The notes: generated by a model not told the origin, from the letters alone. Shown: positions 38,446 to 49,844, numbered from the stretch's first letter. The stretch is DNA of 64,000 nt from Achromobacter xylosoxidans (GCF_014490035.1 NZ_CP061008.1:4836001-4900000); one strand, 5' to 3'. Numbers and translations are program-made.

Positions 38446-41400
38446 TTACAGCGTACGCGCGATTTCCTTGATTTCAAAGACTTCCAGCTGGTCGCCCACC
38501 TGGATGTCGTTGTTGCCGCGCAGCGTAAGGCCGCAGTCGAAACCCGACTTGACTTCCTTGACGTCGTCCTTGAAGCGGCGCAGCGAATCGAGCTGGCCGG
38601 TCCACTGGACCACGTTGTTGCGCAGCAGGCGGACTTGCGAATCGCGACGCACCAGGCCGTCCAGCACCATACAACCGGCGATGTTGCCGATGCGGGAAAT
38701 GCTGTAAACCTCGCGGATCTCGACCAAGCCGATGACTTCTTCCTTCTTCTCGGGCGCCAACATGCCCGACATGGCTGCCTTCACCTCATCCACGGCGTCG
38801 TAGATGATGTTGTAGTAGCGCACGTCGATGCCGTTGTTCTCCGCCAGTTTCTTGGCGCTGGCTTCGGCGCGGACGTTGAAGCCGATGACGACGGCGTTCG
38901 AGGCGATGGCCAGGTTGATGTCGCTTTCCGAGATGCCGCCCACGGCGGCGTGCACGACCTGCACGCGCACTTCGTCGGTCGACAGCTTGACCAGGGACTG
39001 CACCAGCGCTTCCTGCGAACCCTGGACGTCGGTCTTCACGATCAGGGCCAGGGTCTGCGTGCCCTCGCCCAGGTTGTCGAACATGGACTCGAGCTTGGCG
39101 GCCTGTTGGCGGGCCAGCTTGACGTCACGGAACTTGCCCTGGCGGAACAGCGCGATTTCGCGCGCCTTGCGCTCGTCGGACAGCACCATCAGCTCGTCGC
39201 CAGCGGCCGGCACTTCGGTCAGGCCCTGGATTTCCACAGGGATCGACGGACCGGCTTCCTGGATCGGCTTGCCGTTTTCGTCCAGCATGGCGCGCACGCG
39301 GCCAAAGCTTGCGCCGGCCAGCACCACGTCGCCACGGTGCAGGGTGCCGCTTTGCACCAGGATGGTCGCGACCGGGCCGCGGCCCTTGTCGAGACGGGCT
39401 TCGATCACCAGGCCCTTGGCGGGCGCGTCGACGGGAGCCTTCAATTCCAGCACTTCGGCTTGCAGCAGCAGGTTTTCGAGCAGATCGTCGATGCCCTCGC
39501 CGGTCTTGGCCGACACGGACACGAACGGCACGTCGCCGCCGTATTCTTCCGGCACCACTTCCTCGGCAACCAGTTCCTGCTTGACGCGTTCGGGGTTGGC
39601 GGAGGGCTTGTCGATCTTGGTCATGGCCACGACCATCGGAACGCCTGCGGCCTTCGCGTGGTGAATGGCTTCGCGGGTCTGCGGCATCACGCCGTCGTCG
39701 GCCGCGCAGACCAGGATGACGATGTCGGTCGCCTTGGCGCCGCGGGCGCGCATGGCGGTAAACGCCTCGTGGCCCGGGGTGTCAAGGAAGGTCACCATGC
39801 CGCGTTCGGTCTGAACGTGGTAGGCACCGATGTGCTGCGTAATGCCGCCGGCTTCGCCTGCGGCAACCTTGGCGCGGCGGATGTAGTCCAGCAGCGAGGT
39901 CTTGCCGTGGTCGACGTGGCCCATGACGGTCACGACCGGCGCGCGCGGCAGCTGTTCGGCTTCCGACACGCTGGCGGTTTCGTCCAGGAAGGCTTCCGGG
40001 TCGTCCAGCTTGGCGGCGATCGCCACGTGGCCCAGTTCCTCGACCACGATCATGGCGGTTTCCTGGTCCAGCACCTGGTTGATGGTGACCATCTGGCCCA
40101 GCTTCATCAGTTGCTTGATGACTTCGGCGGCCTTGACGGACATCTTGTGGGCCAGGTCGGCCACGCTGATGGTTTCCGGCACGTGGACTTCACGCGCGAT
40201 GAATTCCTGCGGCGCCGGCTCGTTGCGGCGATCGTTCTGCTGGTTGCGGCCGCCTCGGCCGCCCTTGCCGCCACCCTTGCCGCCAGCGCGCCAGCCGTCA
40301 CGGCTGGCCGGGGCTGCCGGCTTGTCCGCGGGCTTCTTGCGCGAGGCGTCATCGGACCAGGTCGAAGCGACTTCGGCGGTCTTGATGGTCTTCTTCGCGC
40401 CGGGAGCGGCGGGCTTGGCGTCCTTCTTGGCGCCAGGAGCGGCGCCCGGCTTGCCTGCCGGCTTGTGCAGCGTGCCGGAGATCGGCGCGGCAGCGGCGGG
40501 CGCTTCCGGTTCGGGAGCGCGCAGCACCTTGCGCGGACGGTTCAGCATCTCGCGCAGAGCGGCGGCTTCAGCCTCGGCCTTGCGGCGAGCTTCATCGCGG
40601 GCCGCCGGCTGGGCGGAAGCCGCGAGAGGCGGGCCGGCGCGGCGGTTGTCCGCGCGGTTGCCAACCTTGACGGCGGGCGCGGCGGGCTCGGGCTTCGCGG
40701 CGGTTTTGACGGGTTCGGACTTCGCAGCAGGCTGAGCCTGGGCGACAGGCGCGGTGGCCTGGGAGGAAGATGTTTCGGACTTATTGGCTAGCACAACGGG
40801 TTCCGGCTTGGCTTCTTCAGCCTGGGGCTCGGTGGATTCAGTCTTGACTTCGGGCTTGGCCTCTTCGGCCACGGGCTCGGCAGGAGCAGGCGCCGGCGTC
40901 GGTTCGGGTTCAGGCTGGGCCTGGACTTCGGCGGCTTTCGCCTCGACGGGAGCGGGCGCTTCGGCCGCGACGGATTCAACAGGCGCGGGCGCTTCAACCG
41001 GCGCGGGCGCTTCTGCAGCAACGGGCTCTTCAGCCTTGGCCGGGGCAACAGCCTCGGCCTGGACGGGAGCGGTCTCGCGAGGAGCGGCAGCAGAGGGAGC
41101 CTCGGGCGCGACGGGCGCCGACACTTCCTGCGGCGCCGCTTCGGCGGCTGCTTCCTCTTCGGCACGCGCGGACGCGGCCTGTTCCAGGGCGATTTCGGAG
41201 GGATCACGCTTGACGAACACGCGCTTCTTGCGCACTTCGACTTGAATCGTGCGCGAACGGCCGGTGGCATCCGCCTGGCGGATCTCGGACGTCTGGCGGC
41301 GCGTCAAGGTGATCTTCTTGCCTTCGGTCGCGCCGTGGGCGCGACGCAGCGATTCGAGCAATTTCGCCTTGTCGCTGTCGGTGACGGAATCGTCGACCGA

Positions 41401-41496
41401 TTTGAGGTCAACGCCAGCCGAGCGCAGCTGATCCAGCAGCACATTGGCAGGCATTTTCAGCTCGGTAGCGAACTGCGCGACGGTATTACTCGACAT
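38446..41496 (-). CDS. infB: Translation initiation factor IF-2
   Basis: A 1016-residue initiation GTPase that brings fMet-tRNA to the 30S subunit. The IF2N domain ([29 protein letters not shown]) is followed by a very long Ala/Pro/Glu/Lys linker (about 95-420). The G domain starts near residue 515 with [18 protein letters not shown], then [10 protein letters not shown] and [10 protein letters not shown]; domains II-IV fill the rest. The linker makes it longer than E. coli IF-2 (890). No alternative internal start was assessed, although IF-2 isoforms are known in E. coli. 91 bases separate it from nusA. Confidence 0.97.
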   Translation of the reverse strand: MSSNTVAQFATELKMPANVLLDQLRSAGVDLKSVDDSVTDSDKAKLLESLRRAHGATEGKKITLTRRQTSEIRQADATGRSRTIQVEVRKKRVFVKRDPSEIALEQAASARAEEEAAAEAAPQEVSAPVAPEAPSAAAPRETAPVQAEAVAPAKAEEPVAAEAPAPVEAPAPVESVAAEAPAPVEAKAAEVQAQPEPEPTPAPAPAEPVAEEAKPEVKTESTEPQAEEAKPEPVVLANKSETSSSQATAPVAQAQPAAKSEPVKTAAKPEPAAPAVKVGNRADNRRAGPPLAASAQPAARDEARRKAEAEAAALREMLNRPRKVLRAPEPEAPAAAAPISGTLHKPAGKPGAAPGAKKDAKPAAPGAKKTIKTAEVASTWSDDASRKKPADKPAAPASRDGWRAGGKGGGKGGRGGRNQQNDRRNEPAPQEFIAREVHVPETISVADLAHKMSVKAAEVIKQLMKLGQMVTINQVLDQETAMIVVEELGHVAIAAKLDDPEAFLDETASVSEAEQLPRAPVVTVMGHVDHGKTSLLDYIRRAKVAAGEAGGITQHIGAYHVQTERGMVTFLDTPGHEAFTAMRARGAKATDIVILVCAADDGVMPQTREAIHHAKAAGVPMVVAMTKIDKPSANPERVKQELVAEEVVPEEYGGDVPFVSVSAKTGEGIDDLLENLLLQAEVLELKAPVDAPAKGLVIEARLDKGRGPVATILVQSGTLHRGDVVLAGASFGRVRAMLDENGKPIQEAGPSIPVEIQGLTEVPAAGDELMVLSDERKAREIALFRQGKFRDVKLARQQAAKLESMFDNLGEGTQTLALIVKTDVQGSQEALVQSLVKLSTDEVRVQVVHAAVGGISESDINLAIASNAVVIGFNVRAEASAKKLAENNGIDVRYYNIIYDAVDEVKAAMSGMLAPEKKEEVIGLVEIREVYSISRIGNIAGCMVLDGLVRRDSQVRLLRNNVVQWTGQLDSLRRFKDDVKEVKSGFDCGLTLRGNNDIQVGDQLEVFEIKEIARTL

Positions 41497-41587
41497 TAGG
41501 CTCTCTCTTCCCTATATGCAGCTATTACAAACAACGTGAACTCGCGGCGGCGGATATCCCGCCCGCCACGGACCCGTGTCCTTTTGG

Positions 41588-43066
41588 TTATTCCTCGTCG
41601 AACCAATGGGCGCGGGCACGCATGATGAGATCGCTGGCTTCCTGCTCGGTCAGACCGGCGATTTCCGCCAGTTCGTCCGTCGCCAGTTCGGCCAGATCAT
41701 CACGCGTATGCACTTGACGCTCGGCCAGCTTGGCAGCCAGTTCGGGCGTCATGCCTTCGAGTTCGAGCAAATCCTGCGCGGTCTCAAGGCGCTCTTCCTG
41801 GGCGATCGCCTCGGTCAGCAGCGCATTGCGGGCACGGGCGCGCAACTCATTGATGGTGTCTTCGTCAAAGGCCTCGATTTCCAGCAATTCCTGCATGGGC
41901 ACGTAGGCGATTTCCTCGATACCGGTAAAACCTTCGTCGATCAGGATGTCAGCGACTTCCTCGTCGACGTCCAGCTTGCTCATGAACGTGGAGCGCAGGC
42001 CCGAACGCTCGACTTCCTGGCGGTTCAGGCTTTCTTCCGGCGTCATGATGTTGATCTGCCAGCCGGTCAGCTCGGAAGCCAGGCGGACGTTCTGGCCCTT
42101 GGCGCCAATGGCCTTGGGCAGGTTTTCCTCGTCCACCACGACGTCCATCGCGTGCTTGTCTTCATCAACGACGATGGACTCGACGTTGGCCGGCGCCAGG
42201 GCGCCGATGACAAACTGAGCGGGGTCTTCCGACCACAGCACGATATCGACCTGTTCGCCGCCCAGCTCGTTGCGCACGGCGGTCACGCGCGAACCGCGCA
42301 TGCCCACGCAGGTGCCGATCGGGTCGATGCGCTTATCGTATGCCACCACGGCGATCTTCGCACGCACGCCGGCATCGCGGGCCGCGGCTTTGATCTCGAG
42401 CAGGCCTTGCTCGATTTCGGGGACTTCGTTCTCGAACAGCTGGCGGATGAATTCCGGTGCGGTGCGCGACAGGATCACCTGCTGGCCGCGCGCGGCGTGG
42501 TCTACGCGCAACACAAAGGCGCGAACGCGGTCGGCCACCCGGAGGTTTTCCTTCGGGATCATTTCGGAACGCGGCAGGCGCGCTTCGATCTTGCCGGTTT
42601 CGACGATGGCGTCGCCCTTGTCCATGCGCTTGATCGTTCCGGACACGATGGTTTCGCCACGGTCCAGGAAGTCGTTCAGCACCTGTTCGCGCTCGGCGTC
42701 GCGGATCTTCTGCAGAATGGCCTGCTTGGCCGCCTGCGCGCCGATGCGGCCGAACTCGATGGGTTCGAGCGGCTCTTCGATGTACTCGCCTTCCTTGATG
42801 CCGGGAACGATTTCCAGCGCGTCCGACAGCATTTCCTGCTTGTCGGGCTCTTGCAGGCCTGCCTCATCGGGCACGACCAGCCAGCGGCGGAAGCCTTCGT
42901 GATCGCCCGTGTCCCTATCGATGGCGACACGGATGTCAGCATCATCCTTGAAGCGCTTTTTCATCGCCGAGGCCAGCGCGCTTTCCAGCGCTCCGAACAC
43001 GACGTCGCGCGTGACGTTCTTTTCACGCGCCAAGGCATCGACCAACAGAAGAATTTCGCGACTCAT
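41588..43066 (-). CDS. nusA: Transcription termination/antitermination factor NusA
   Basis: A 492-residue RNA-polymerase accessory protein. The order is: N-terminal polymerase-binding domain ([31 protein letters not shown]), S1 ([17 protein letters not shown]), two KH domains ([39 protein letters not shown]), and two C-terminal acidic repeats ending [16 protein letters not shown]. Both acidic repeats mark it as the long proteobacterial form. Its ATG overlaps the rimP TGA by four bases. Confidence 0.97.
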   Translation of the reverse strand: MSREILLLVDALAREKNVTRDVVFGALESALASAMKKRFKDDADIRVAIDRDTGDHEGFRRWLVVPDEAGLQEPDKQEMLSDALEIVPGIKEGEYIEEPLEPIEFGRIGAQAAKQAILQKIRDAEREQVLNDFLDRGETIVSGTIKRMDKGDAIVETGKIEARLPRSEMIPKENLRVADRVRAFVLRVDHAARGQQVILSRTAPEFIRQLFENEVPEIEQGLLEIKAAARDAGVRAKIAVVAYDKRIDPIGTCVGMRGSRVTAVRNELGGEQVDIVLWSEDPAQFVIGALAPANVESIVVDEDKHAMDVVVDEENLPKAIGAKGQNVRLASELTGWQINIMTPEESLNRQEVERSGLRSTFMSKLDVDEEVADILIDEGFTGIEEIAYVPMQELLEIEAFDEDTINELRARARNALLTEAIAQEERLETAQDLLELEGMTPELAAKLAERQVHTRDDLAELATDELAEIAGLTEQEASDLIMRARAHWFDEE

Positions 43067-43566
43067 CGCTTTTTGCCCTTGAAATCCAGAACGGGATCCA
43101 GTTTTGCACGTTCGATATCGTCGACCGTGAAATTCAACACCTGGACTTCGTTCTTTTTTGCCTCAAATTCGAGACCGAACACGGTCTTTTGCATTCCAGC
43201 AGCCGCGTCGGAGGCTGCGGCATCGTCTTCGGGCACCGTCAGGGTGCCGGCAAAGACCTTGCGGCCGTCCAATGCCTCGCGCAGCTTGATTTCGATGCGC
43301 TCGCCTGCGAACCGGCGGAAGTCGGCCTCGTTGCGCAGCGGGCGGTCGACGCCCGGCGAACCGACTTCCAGTCGTTTGTAGTCGACGTTCTCGACTTCGA
43401 ACACCCGCGACAACTGGCGGGACACCTGTTCACAGTCTTCGATGCGCACACCGCCGACCCGATCGATCGTGACGCGCAAAAGGCCCAGGGCGGCACGCTC
43501 GACGTCCACGAGTTCGACGTCCATGCCGGCCAGAGCCTCTTTGGTCAATGCGAATAAATCAGCCAT
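43063..43566 (-). CDS. rimP: Ribosome maturation factor RimP
   Basis: A 167-residue 30S maturation factor. Core motifs are [36 protein letters not shown] and the hallmark [13 protein letters not shown], followed by the SH3-like C-terminal domain with a family-specific insert ([17 protein letters not shown]). I chose ATG 43566 (MADLFALTK); the frame is open 15 codons upstream but through a terminator-like hairpin. The ribosome site is poor (GAG three bases away), and the T run of that hairpin ends just before it. Confidence 0.93.
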   Translation of the reverse strand: MADLFALTKEALAGMDVELVDVERAALGLLRVTIDRVGGVRIEDCEQVSRQLSRVFEVENVDYKRLEVGSPGVDRPLRNEADFRRFAGERIEIKLREALDGRKVFAGTLTVPEDDAAASDAAAGMQKTVFGLEFEAKKNEVQVLNFTVDDIERAKLDPVLDFKGKKR

Positions 43567-43572
43567 ATACTC

Positions 43573-43600
43573 AAAAAAAATGGGCTGCACGCCCAGCCCA
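43573..43600 (-). terminator. Terminator-like hairpin immediately before rimP
   Basis: On the minus strand TGGGCTG, loop GGCGTG, CAGCCCA, then eight T, ending six bases before the rimP ATG. It may attenuate the rimP-nusA-infB operon, or end a short upstream transcript. Confidence 0.7.
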
Positions 43601-43957
43601 CCGTATTGCACAGCGCCCAGCCGCCACCCTACTGCACGTAAGGAGCAATGCTGGGCAGTGCCCTATATTGCGACCTAAATTTGGCTTGCGCCGCCCAGGC
43701 CATTAAGACCGCCGCCCCAACCCGCAATTCGGGCCAGGCAGCACCAGGCGCAAAGTCCGATGCAAACTGCCAGGCTCTCGCCGCCCCCTGTATTTGCGTG
43801 CTTTTTCCTTGCGGGCACGCAAAAGACAACGGCGCGAAGCCATGAAAACCATTGATTTTACCAGATAAACTGGAAAAACGCCTGATTCGTCGCGGGCTTA
43901 CGCTTATGCGGGACATATCCCGCGCGGCGGCGCGTCCGGCGCGCCGCCCGCGGACCT
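43601..43957 (-). other. Leader/intergenic region of the rimP-nusA operon
   Basis: About 360 bases between the rluB stop and the rimP hairpin. On the minus strand it holds GC hairpins just after rluB (GCGGGATATGTCCCGC, 43908-43923), a CCAGTTTATCTGG imperfect palindrome followed by TAAAAT as a possible -10, and then about 280 bases without a convincing gene. A 95-codon frame (43629-43916) shows no conserved features. Confidence 0.4.
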
Positions 43958-45763
43958 TCAGCGCCCCTGACGACCGCGCCCGCCCATCACACCGAGACGG
44001 GATTCGTGCGCCGAAGCGCCGCGCGGCTGCCAGTCATCGCCACGCGGAGACGACGAGGCATTGCGGGGTGCGCGCGGCTTGCCGCCAGCGTTCGGCCCCT
44101 TATTGCCGCCGGCGCCGCCCGACTTATTGCCGCTACGGCCGCCACCAGCGCCTGCCGGCTTGCCGCCACGACTGCTATTGCCACGCGCGCCGGCAGGCTT
44201 GCCGCCAACCGGCCGACGACCGCCGGCCGGCGCTTCCGCGACGTTGCCGGCGCCAGCCTCGACCGACATGGCATTGCCAGGCTGACCGCCTGCCGCAGCC
44301 GCGCGCGGACCGCGCGGCTTGCCTCCGGACTTGCCGCCAGGCTTGCCCCCGCCCTGCTTGCCGCCAGCCTTGCCGCCGCCCGCTCCCGTTGCGGAACGGC
44401 CGCCGCCAGGCTTGCCGCCCTTGCGGTTGCCGCCAGCGCCCTCTCCCGACAGGGGGTGGCCATTGGCGTAACCGCCAGCAATCATCAAGCCCGTGCCAAA
44501 AGGATCCGACGGACACGCGGCCGCCTGGCCTGCGCTGCCCAAGCGGCCGCCTTGCAGCTTGCCGCGGCGGCCGATGCGCGCGCCGTTCATGCCGTTGCGG
44601 TCCATGGTGCCGAAACCCGGGGGCAGCGCGCTGTCATGAGATTGCGGCTGCTTGGAGCGGCGGCGGTTGCCGCCGGATTCGTCGTCGTCGCGCACCAGGC
44701 CCAACTGGACCATCAAGGCCGTGACCAGGGAAGAATCCAGCTCTTCCCAGCGGCCGCGGCGCAACGTACGCGGCAGGACCACGTCGCCAAAACGGGTGCG
44801 GATCAGCCGGCTGACCGTGACGCCCACGGCCTCGAACATGCGGCGAACCTCACGATTGCGGCCTTCCTGCAGCGTGACGCGATACCAGCGGTTGCTGCCG
44901 TCGCCGCCCAGGTAGTCCAAGGCGCCGAAGGCAGCCATGCCGTCGTCCAGCTCGATGCCGTCGACCAGCGACTGGCGCTGGGCCTCGTCCATCTCGCCCA
45001 GCACACGCACCGCGTACTCGCGCTCCGTGCCGTAGCGCGGATGCATGATGCGGTTGGCCATGTCGCCGGAGGTCGTGAAGATCAACAGGCCTTCAGTATT
45101 CAGGTCCAGGCGGCCGACCGACAGCCATTTACCCGTGCGCAGCTTGGGCAGACGGGCAAAAACGCTTGCGCGGCCACCCGGGTCGTCGTGGCTGACGATC
45201 TCGCCGGCGGGCTTGTGATACAGGATCACGCGCGGCGGCTTTTTCGTGTTGACGCGCATGATGGGCTTGCCGTTGACGCGCACCTGGTCATTGGGTGCCA
45301 CGCGCTGGCCGATATGGGCCGGCTCGCCATTGACCGACACGCGGCCCGCGACGATCAGTTCTTCCATTTCGCGGCGCGAACCGATGCCGGCGTCCGCCAG
45401 CACCTTGTGCAGCTTGGGCATGACCGAATCGCTGTTCAGGTACTTGCCCAGACGCTGCTCCATGCGGTCAGCGGTTTCCAGGTACGACAGCGCCTGCTCG
45501 GCTTCCTGCTCGGTGCCGCGCGATTCCTGCGGCTCGGCCTGAGGGGCGGCGGCCGCCGCGGGCTGCGCCTCGCCGGCCGGCGCCTGCTCGGCGGCGGTAT
45601 CGCCGCGGCGGCGGCGGAACGGCGTTCTCAGCTTGCGGCCCCTGCCGCGGGCTCCCGTCTCGCCTTCAGCCGCCGGCTCACGCGCGGCGGATTCCGGCTG
45701 GCCGTTGGAAACGGCATCATCCGAACGGGGATTGTCGTCCTGCATTGCTGTATTCGTTGTCAC
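43958..45763 (-). CDS. rluB: 23S rRNA pseudouridine synthase RluB with long basic tail
   Basis: A protein of about 601 residues. An N-terminal low-complexity stretch (about 1-90) is followed by the S4 RNA-binding domain ([22 protein letters not shown]) and the RsuA-type catalytic domain with aspartate in [15 protein letters not shown] and L motifs ([15 protein letters not shown]) complete the RluB pattern. The last 220 residues are a Gly/Lys/Arg/Pro-rich disordered tail with repeated GGKP and GGK units, probably rRNA-binding. GTG 45763 with GGAG eight bases upstream is taken as start; TTG 45784 and ATG 45745 are alternatives. It follows scpB closely. Confidence 0.9.
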   Translation of the reverse strand: MTTNTAMQDDNPRSDDAVSNGQPESAAREPAAEGETGARGRGRKLRTPFRRRRGDTAAEQAPAGEAQPAAAAAPQAEPQESRGTEQEAEQALSYLETADRMEQRLGKYLNSDSVMPKLHKVLADAGIGSRREMEELIVAGRVSVNGEPAHIGQRVAPNDQVRVNGKPIMRVNTKKPPRVILYHKPAGEIVSHDDPGGRASVFARLPKLRTGKWLSVGRLDLNTEGLLIFTTSGDMANRIMHPRYGTEREYAVRVLGEMDEAQRQSLVDGIELDDGMAAFGALDYLGGDGSNRWYRVTLQEGRNREVRRMFEAVGVTVSRLIRTRFGDVVLPRTLRRGRWEELDSSLVTALMVQLGLVRDDDESGGNRRRSKQPQSHDSALPPGFGTMDRNGMNGARIGRRGKLQGGRLGSAGQAAACPSDPFGTGLMIAGGYANGHPLSGEGAGGNRKGGKPGGGRSATGAGGGKAGGKQGGGKPGGKSGGKPRGPRAAAAGGQPGNAMSVEAGAGNVAEAPAGGRRPVGGKPAGARGNSSRGGKPAGAGGGRSGNKSGGAGGNKGPNAGGKPRAPRNASSSPRGDDWQPRGASAHESRLGVMGGRGRQGR

Positions 45764-45780
45764 TGGGACAGCTCCGAATT

Positions 45781-47028
45781 TCAAACTTGGGTGGGCCTGC
45801 CTGCGGCAGGCTCGTCATCATCTGGGGACGCCGGCTCTCGATCGGTCTCGGGCCGCTCGAAGCCTGCCTCGTCCGATTCCGGAGAGGCGGCATCCGGGCC
45901 AGGCCGAACAGGATCGGCAAGACCGGAAGCGGGCTCATGCCCGGCGGCGTCAGGCGCCGCGGTATCGGTCTCGTCAATCGGGTCGGTCGGTTCCGCGTGT
46001 TTTGCGTTCTCGACGTTTTCCTTTGCAGCGCCGGCTTCTGGGGCATCGGCGGCCATATCGGAAATGTCGTTGTCAGCCGTATCGTCGGGAAAACCGGACG
46101 TGGCTGACGTATTGGACAAGCCTTCGGCTTGCTCCCGGACGGTGGATTCGTCGGCGGGATCCGCGCCTTCTTCTGTGCGCGAAAGCATGGATTCTACGCT
46201 ATCGACGGGAGCGATGGGTATATCCTGTTCCGAAACAGACAATTCCGCAACCGGAATACTGCTTTCGGACACGTCGGGCTCGCCTGCCGTGACCGCAGGT
46301 TCGCCCTCGGGACGAGCCTCGGCTTCGCCGCCAGCCCCGCCCTCGGCACTTATCTCACCTTCGGCACCTTGCTCGACCTCGGCAATGGCTTGGTCGGCTG
46401 CCTCGGCGCCCTCGGCAGACGCATCAGCCTCTGCGGCGGGCGCTTCCCCACCCAGCACCTGCTGCACTTCGCCCAGGTCCAGCCCGGCGAGCGCCGCAGC
46501 GGCCTGCGCGGATTCCAGCGCCGGCAATTCGTCCAGGGCGCGCAGGCCCAGGTCATCGAGAAACTGGCGTGTCGTGCCGAACAGCGCCGGACGGCCCGGC
46601 GCGTCGCGGTGGCCGATGACCTCGATCCAACCGCGGTCTTCCAGCGCCTTCACGATCTGCGAAGACACGGTGACGCCGCGGATATCCTCGATGTCGCCAC
46701 GCGTCACCGGTTGGCGCCAGGCCACGATGGCCAGCGTCTCCATCACGGCGCGCGAGTACTTGGGCGGCTTTTCCGGATTGAGGCGCTCAAGGTAGCGCTG
46801 CATGCGCGGACGGCTCTGAAAGCGCCATCCGGTGGCCAACTGCACCAGTTCCAGCCCGCCATCGGCCCAATTGGCCTGCAGCGTTTCCAGAAGCGTGCGC
46901 AATGCGCTGTTGTCGAATTGTTCATCGTCCCCGAACAGCTTGCGCATATCGGACAGTTGCATCGGCTGCGCCGCGCAAAGCAGCGCGGTTTCCAACACGA
47001 GTATTGCCTCGCTATCGTTCATCGACAT
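45781..47028 (-). CDS. scpB: Segregation and condensation protein B with long acidic tail
   Basis: A 415-residue ScpB. The first 190 residues are the usual double winged-helix ([26 protein letters not shown] ... [29 protein letters not shown] ... [18 protein letters not shown]), which with ScpA and Smc forms condensin. The remaining 225 residues are Ala/Glu/Asp-rich and low in complexity, about doubling the normal length of roughly 200. A second Met two codons in could start it. The stop lies 18 bases upstream of the chosen rluB GTG; the upstream TTG alternative would overlap it. It is divergent from the initiator tRNA. Confidence 0.92.
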   Translation of the reverse strand: MSMNDSEAILVLETALLCAAQPMQLSDMRKLFGDDEQFDNSALRTLLETLQANWADGGLELVQLATGWRFQSRPRMQRYLERLNPEKPPKYSRAVMETLAIVAWRQPVTRGDIEDIRGVTVSSQIVKALEDRGWIEVIGHRDAPGRPALFGTTRQFLDDLGLRALDELPALESAQAAAALAGLDLGEVQQVLGGEAPAAEADASAEGAEAADQAIAEVEQGAEGEISAEGGAGGEAEARPEGEPAVTAGEPDVSESSIPVAELSVSEQDIPIAPVDSVESMLSRTEEGADPADESTVREQAEGLSNTSATSGFPDDTADNDISDMAADAPEAGAAKENVENAKHAEPTDPIDETDTAAPDAAGHEPASGLADPVRPGPDAASPESDEAGFERPETDREPASPDDDEPAAGRPTQV

Positions 47029-47049
47029 TCAAATTCAAAAAGGGCTAAC

Positions 47050-47078
47050 TTGCGCTAGGTTGAAAATAAGGCTACTAT
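47050..47078 (+). promoter_or_regulatory. Promoter of the initiator tRNA gene
   Basis: TTGCGC (47050-47055), a 17-base spacer and TACTAT (47073-47078) fit sigma-70 well. The tRNA starts 13 bases after the -10. Confidence 0.7.
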
Positions 47079-47090
47079 TCATTTCTCAGA

Positions 47091-47167
<77 letters not shown>

Positions 47168-47177
47168 AATTGATTCA

Positions 47178-47204
47178 GGCCTGGCGATTTCGCCGGGCCT
47201 TTTT
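47178..47204 (+). terminator. Terminator after tRNA-fMet
   Basis: GGCCTGGCG, loop ATTT, CGCCGGGCC with one G-T pair, followed by five T, starting about ten bases after the tRNA. Confidence 0.8.
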
Positions 47205-47818
47205 CATTTGCGGCGCCGGAAAAAATCAGCGAGTCCGGCAAACCCGACCGCACCAGCGCGCGCGGCGCGCCAGCACAGACACCCGCCGCCGCGCCGGCAG
47301 CCTCGGCGGCTCGCCAGCAACAGACAGCATTGGTTTGCGTAGTTCTCACGGGATTCCTGTGTTTACCGCCATGCGCCCCGGGTAGAGGTACCCTGGACAT
47401 GTGCCGAAACGACCGCGCCAATCGGGATTGAGCGGGATGCCTGCCGCGCCTGGCGCAGCAAACACTCAAGCAAATTCTGGAAAAGCCGGCACAAATCGCC
47501 AGCCAGCCCGCGGAGCACGCCGGCAACCCGGCGCCGCTTTCCTGCGGCAATCGATATCAAGGACCTGAATCATCGAGGCTCGGGCGCCACGGACAGACCG
47601 CCGCACCCCACAAACCCGATATGTTTCCCCTGGCGCACGCGAAAAACCGGTTCCGCGATGCCGCGGCTCACCCGAGCCGCAACCACGATTCTTGGATGTT
47701 TTCTAACTACACACAGCAGGCATCCGCCGACCGCGCCCAACATATTCAAGCAGTTGTTTCATTATACCGCCATATACCCCACCCTCAAGCCCGCACGGCG
47801 CCTTGCGCGGCGCAAAAA
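47205..47818. other. Intergenic stretch without a recognisable gene
   Basis: About 610 bases between the tRNA terminator and the 3' end of the minus-strand LysR gene. Open frames here (for example minus 47146-47550) have cysteine- and arginine-rich random-looking translations and overlap the tRNA. I see no repeat, tRNA or strong hairpin. Confidence 0.5.
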
Positions 47819-48724
47819 CTACGGAGCAGGCTTGTCCCATGGCGTGGACTCCAGGCGGCTCACGAGAAAATCCAGCATGGATCTCAAGATCAGGGGCATC
47901 TGGCGACGCGAGACATAAACGCCGTAAATGCCCAACTCCCGGGGCTTGCTTTGGGTCAGGATGGCCCGCAGGCGGCCCGATGCGATGTCGTCCGCGGCAT
48001 AGTAGGTCGGCAACATCGCAATGCCCGCGCCCTCCAGCGCCGCGCGCGCCAACACCGAGACCTCGTTCGCGCTGATATTGCCGCTGACGGGCACATCCAC
48101 CGGCTCGCCATCGCGCTCGAAACGCCACAGGCTCTTGCCGAAATACGAATGGGTCAGACAGTTGCGCAAGGACAGGTCTTCGATGCGCGCCGGCACGCCT
48201 TCGCGCTGCAGATACTCGGGCGAGGCGCACACCACCGAGCGGCAGACCGCCAGCTTGCGGGCAATCAGGTTGGGATCCAGGTCGTTGGTGATGCGTACAG
48301 CCAGATCCACGCGCTCTTCCACCAGGTTGACGGCGCGATCCACCAGCATCAGGTCGACCGAGGTGCCCGGATGCAGCTTGACGTAGTCGGTAATGGCGCT
48401 GGCCAGATGGCGCGAGCCGAACGACATGCTGGTGGTGATGCGCAGCAGGCCGCGGGGCGTATCGTCCGGGGTCGATACCGCATTGCGCAGATCCCCCACC
48501 ATGTCCAGCATCTGCCGGCAGCGCGGCAGCGTTTCGGCGCCGGCGGGCGTCAGGCTCAGACGCCGCGTCGTGCGATGCAACAGGCGCACCCCCACCCACT
48601 GCTCCATTTCCGCGAGATAGCGCGACACCATGGCGCGCGACATGTCCAGATGAATCGCCGCCGCCGACAGGCTGCCCCTGTCAGCGACTTCCACGAATAC
48701 CTGCATGGCTTTCAAACGATCCAT
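47819..48724 (-). CDS. LysR-family regulator
   Basis: A 301-residue LysR protein of the YafC/DsdC-like group. It begins MDRLKAMQVFVEVADRGSLSAAAIHLDMSRAMVSRYLAEMEQWVG; the effector domain begins GLLRITTSMSFGSRHLASAITDYV, with VDLAVRITNDLDPNLIARKLA, a common pattern in this group. It stands alone: the gene upstream (a COG0523 GTPase) reads the same way 120 bases away, and a long empty gap lies downstream. The regulated gene is unknown. Confidence 0.88.
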   Translation of the reverse strand: MDRLKAMQVFVEVADRGSLSAAAIHLDMSRAMVSRYLAEMEQWVGVRLLHRTTRRLSLTPAGAETLPRCRQMLDMVGDLRNAVSTPDDTPRGLLRITTSMSFGSRHLASAITDYVKLHPGTSVDLMLVDRAVNLVEERVDLAVRITNDLDPNLIARKLAVCRSVVCASPEYLQREGVPARIEDLSLRNCLTHSYFGKSLWRFERDGEPVDVPVSGNISANEVSVLARAALEGAGIAMLPTYYAADDIASGRLRAILTQSKPRELGIYGVYVSRRQMPLILRSMLDFLVSRLESTPWDKPAP

Positions 48725-48845
48725 GATTGTCTCGATTCTTGCACCAGACCGCTCCGGTTATACCGTATTTCGGCGCAACATCGACACCATAATCGAGACC
48801 GCCGCCCGCGAACCCTGACCGGGCCAGACGTTCAGACGCAGGCGT

Positions 48846-49844
48846 TCAAGAGGTCGGCTGCCCGAGCGCGACACTCAGGGCAGCACGGACCTCGCCCGCC
48901 TCAAGCCCCCGCAAGATGCAGACCAGCCGCGACACCCGCCCCTCGTCCGGCCATCGCTCCAGCTGATTGATCGGATAGAGCTCGCCATGCACGCCATGCA
49001 CCTCGCACGGCAGCGCCTCGCCCTCGAAGCACACCAGCCCCTTCACGCGCAGCAAGCCCTGCCCATAGCGCTCCAGGACCCGCGACATGCCGGCAAGAAA
49101 CGCCGCCCGTCCGACGGGAGCGGCCAGTACCAGCGAGAAACTGCCCACATCCCCATGAACGGCGCTCCGCGGCTGCGCGAAGGGCCGCAACCAATTCGCC
49201 AGAGCGACGCCATCGCGCCTGGCCTGCAGATCGAGACCCGCGCGCAGCGGATCCGCAAGCGGCGCATCGGGCCATTGCACGCAGCGCCGCGCCCCTGGAT
49301 TGATCGCGACCACCGCCTGCTCCAGAAGATCCAGACTCGCCGCGTCCGCCAGATCGGGCTTGCTGAACACCACGACATCCGCCAGGGCCAGTTGCCGCAA
49401 CGCTTCGGGCTGCCGTTCCAATTGGTCCGATCCGCCGCGCGCGTCCGCCAGGACGATCGCGCCCCGGTACGCATAGCGCTCGGCGAGGAAGCGGTCGTGC
49501 TTGAGGGTGAACAGGATGGGCGCGGGATCGGCCAAGCCGCTGGTTTCGATGATCACGCGACGAAAGGGCTTGATCTTGCGGCTGAGCGCCAACATGAATA
49601 ACTCGCGCAAGGCTTCGACCACCGCGCCGCTGACGACGCAGCACAGGCAGCCGCCCTCGATCAGGACGATGTTGTCGCGGGCCTGGCGCACCAGGTGATG
49701 GTCGACGCCCACCTCGCCGTATTCGTTGACGATGACAACGCTATCGGCGTACGACGGATCCCGCAGCAACCGGTTGAGCAGCGACGTCTTGCCGCTACCC
49801 AGGAAACCGGAGATCACCGTCACGCCTATGCGCTTGTCGTCCAT
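48846..49844 (-). CDS. COG0523 (CobW/YjiA-like) GTPase, putative metallochaperone
   Basis: A 332-residue G3E GTPase. Walker A is SGFLGSGKTS (12-21), followed by VNEYGEVGVDHHLV, the metal-binding C-x-C-C in GGCLCC (C66, C68, C69), the switch ETSGLADP, and a base-specificity motif that reads SKPD in place of NKxD. The C-terminal half is the CobW_C domain (QGLLRVKGLVCFEGEALPCEVHGVHGELY). Members insert or deliver zinc, cobalt or iron. No nitrile hydratase, cobalamin or Zur-regulated partner is adjacent, so the client is unknown. Start ATG 49844 is the conserved one; the longer frame reaches into the tRNA spacer. Confidence 0.88.
   Translation of the reverse strand: MDDKRIGVTVISGFLGSGKTSLLNRLLRDPSYADSVVIVNEYGEVGVDHHLVRQARDNIVLIEGGCLCCVVSGAVVEALRELFMLALSRKIKPFRRVIIETSGLADPAPILFTLKHDRFLAERYAYRGAIVLADARGGSDQLERQPEALRQLALADVVVFSKPDLADAASLDLLEQAVVAINPGARRCVQWPDAPLADPLRAGLDLQARRDGVALANWLRPFAQPRSAVHGDVGSFSLVLAAPVGRAAFLAGMSRVLERYGQGLLRVKGLVCFEGEALPCEVHGVHGELYPINQLERWPDEGRVSRLVCILRGLEAGEVRAALSVALGQPTS

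Noticed and set aside
37522..40791. A 1089-codon plus-strand frame opposite truB, rbfA and infB
   Set aside because: It runs antisense through three well-recognised genes and shows no domain of its own.
43629..43916. A 95-codon minus-strand frame in the rimP leader
   Set aside because: No recognisable motif and no clear ribosome site; it covers hairpins and a possible promoter, so I treat the region as leader.
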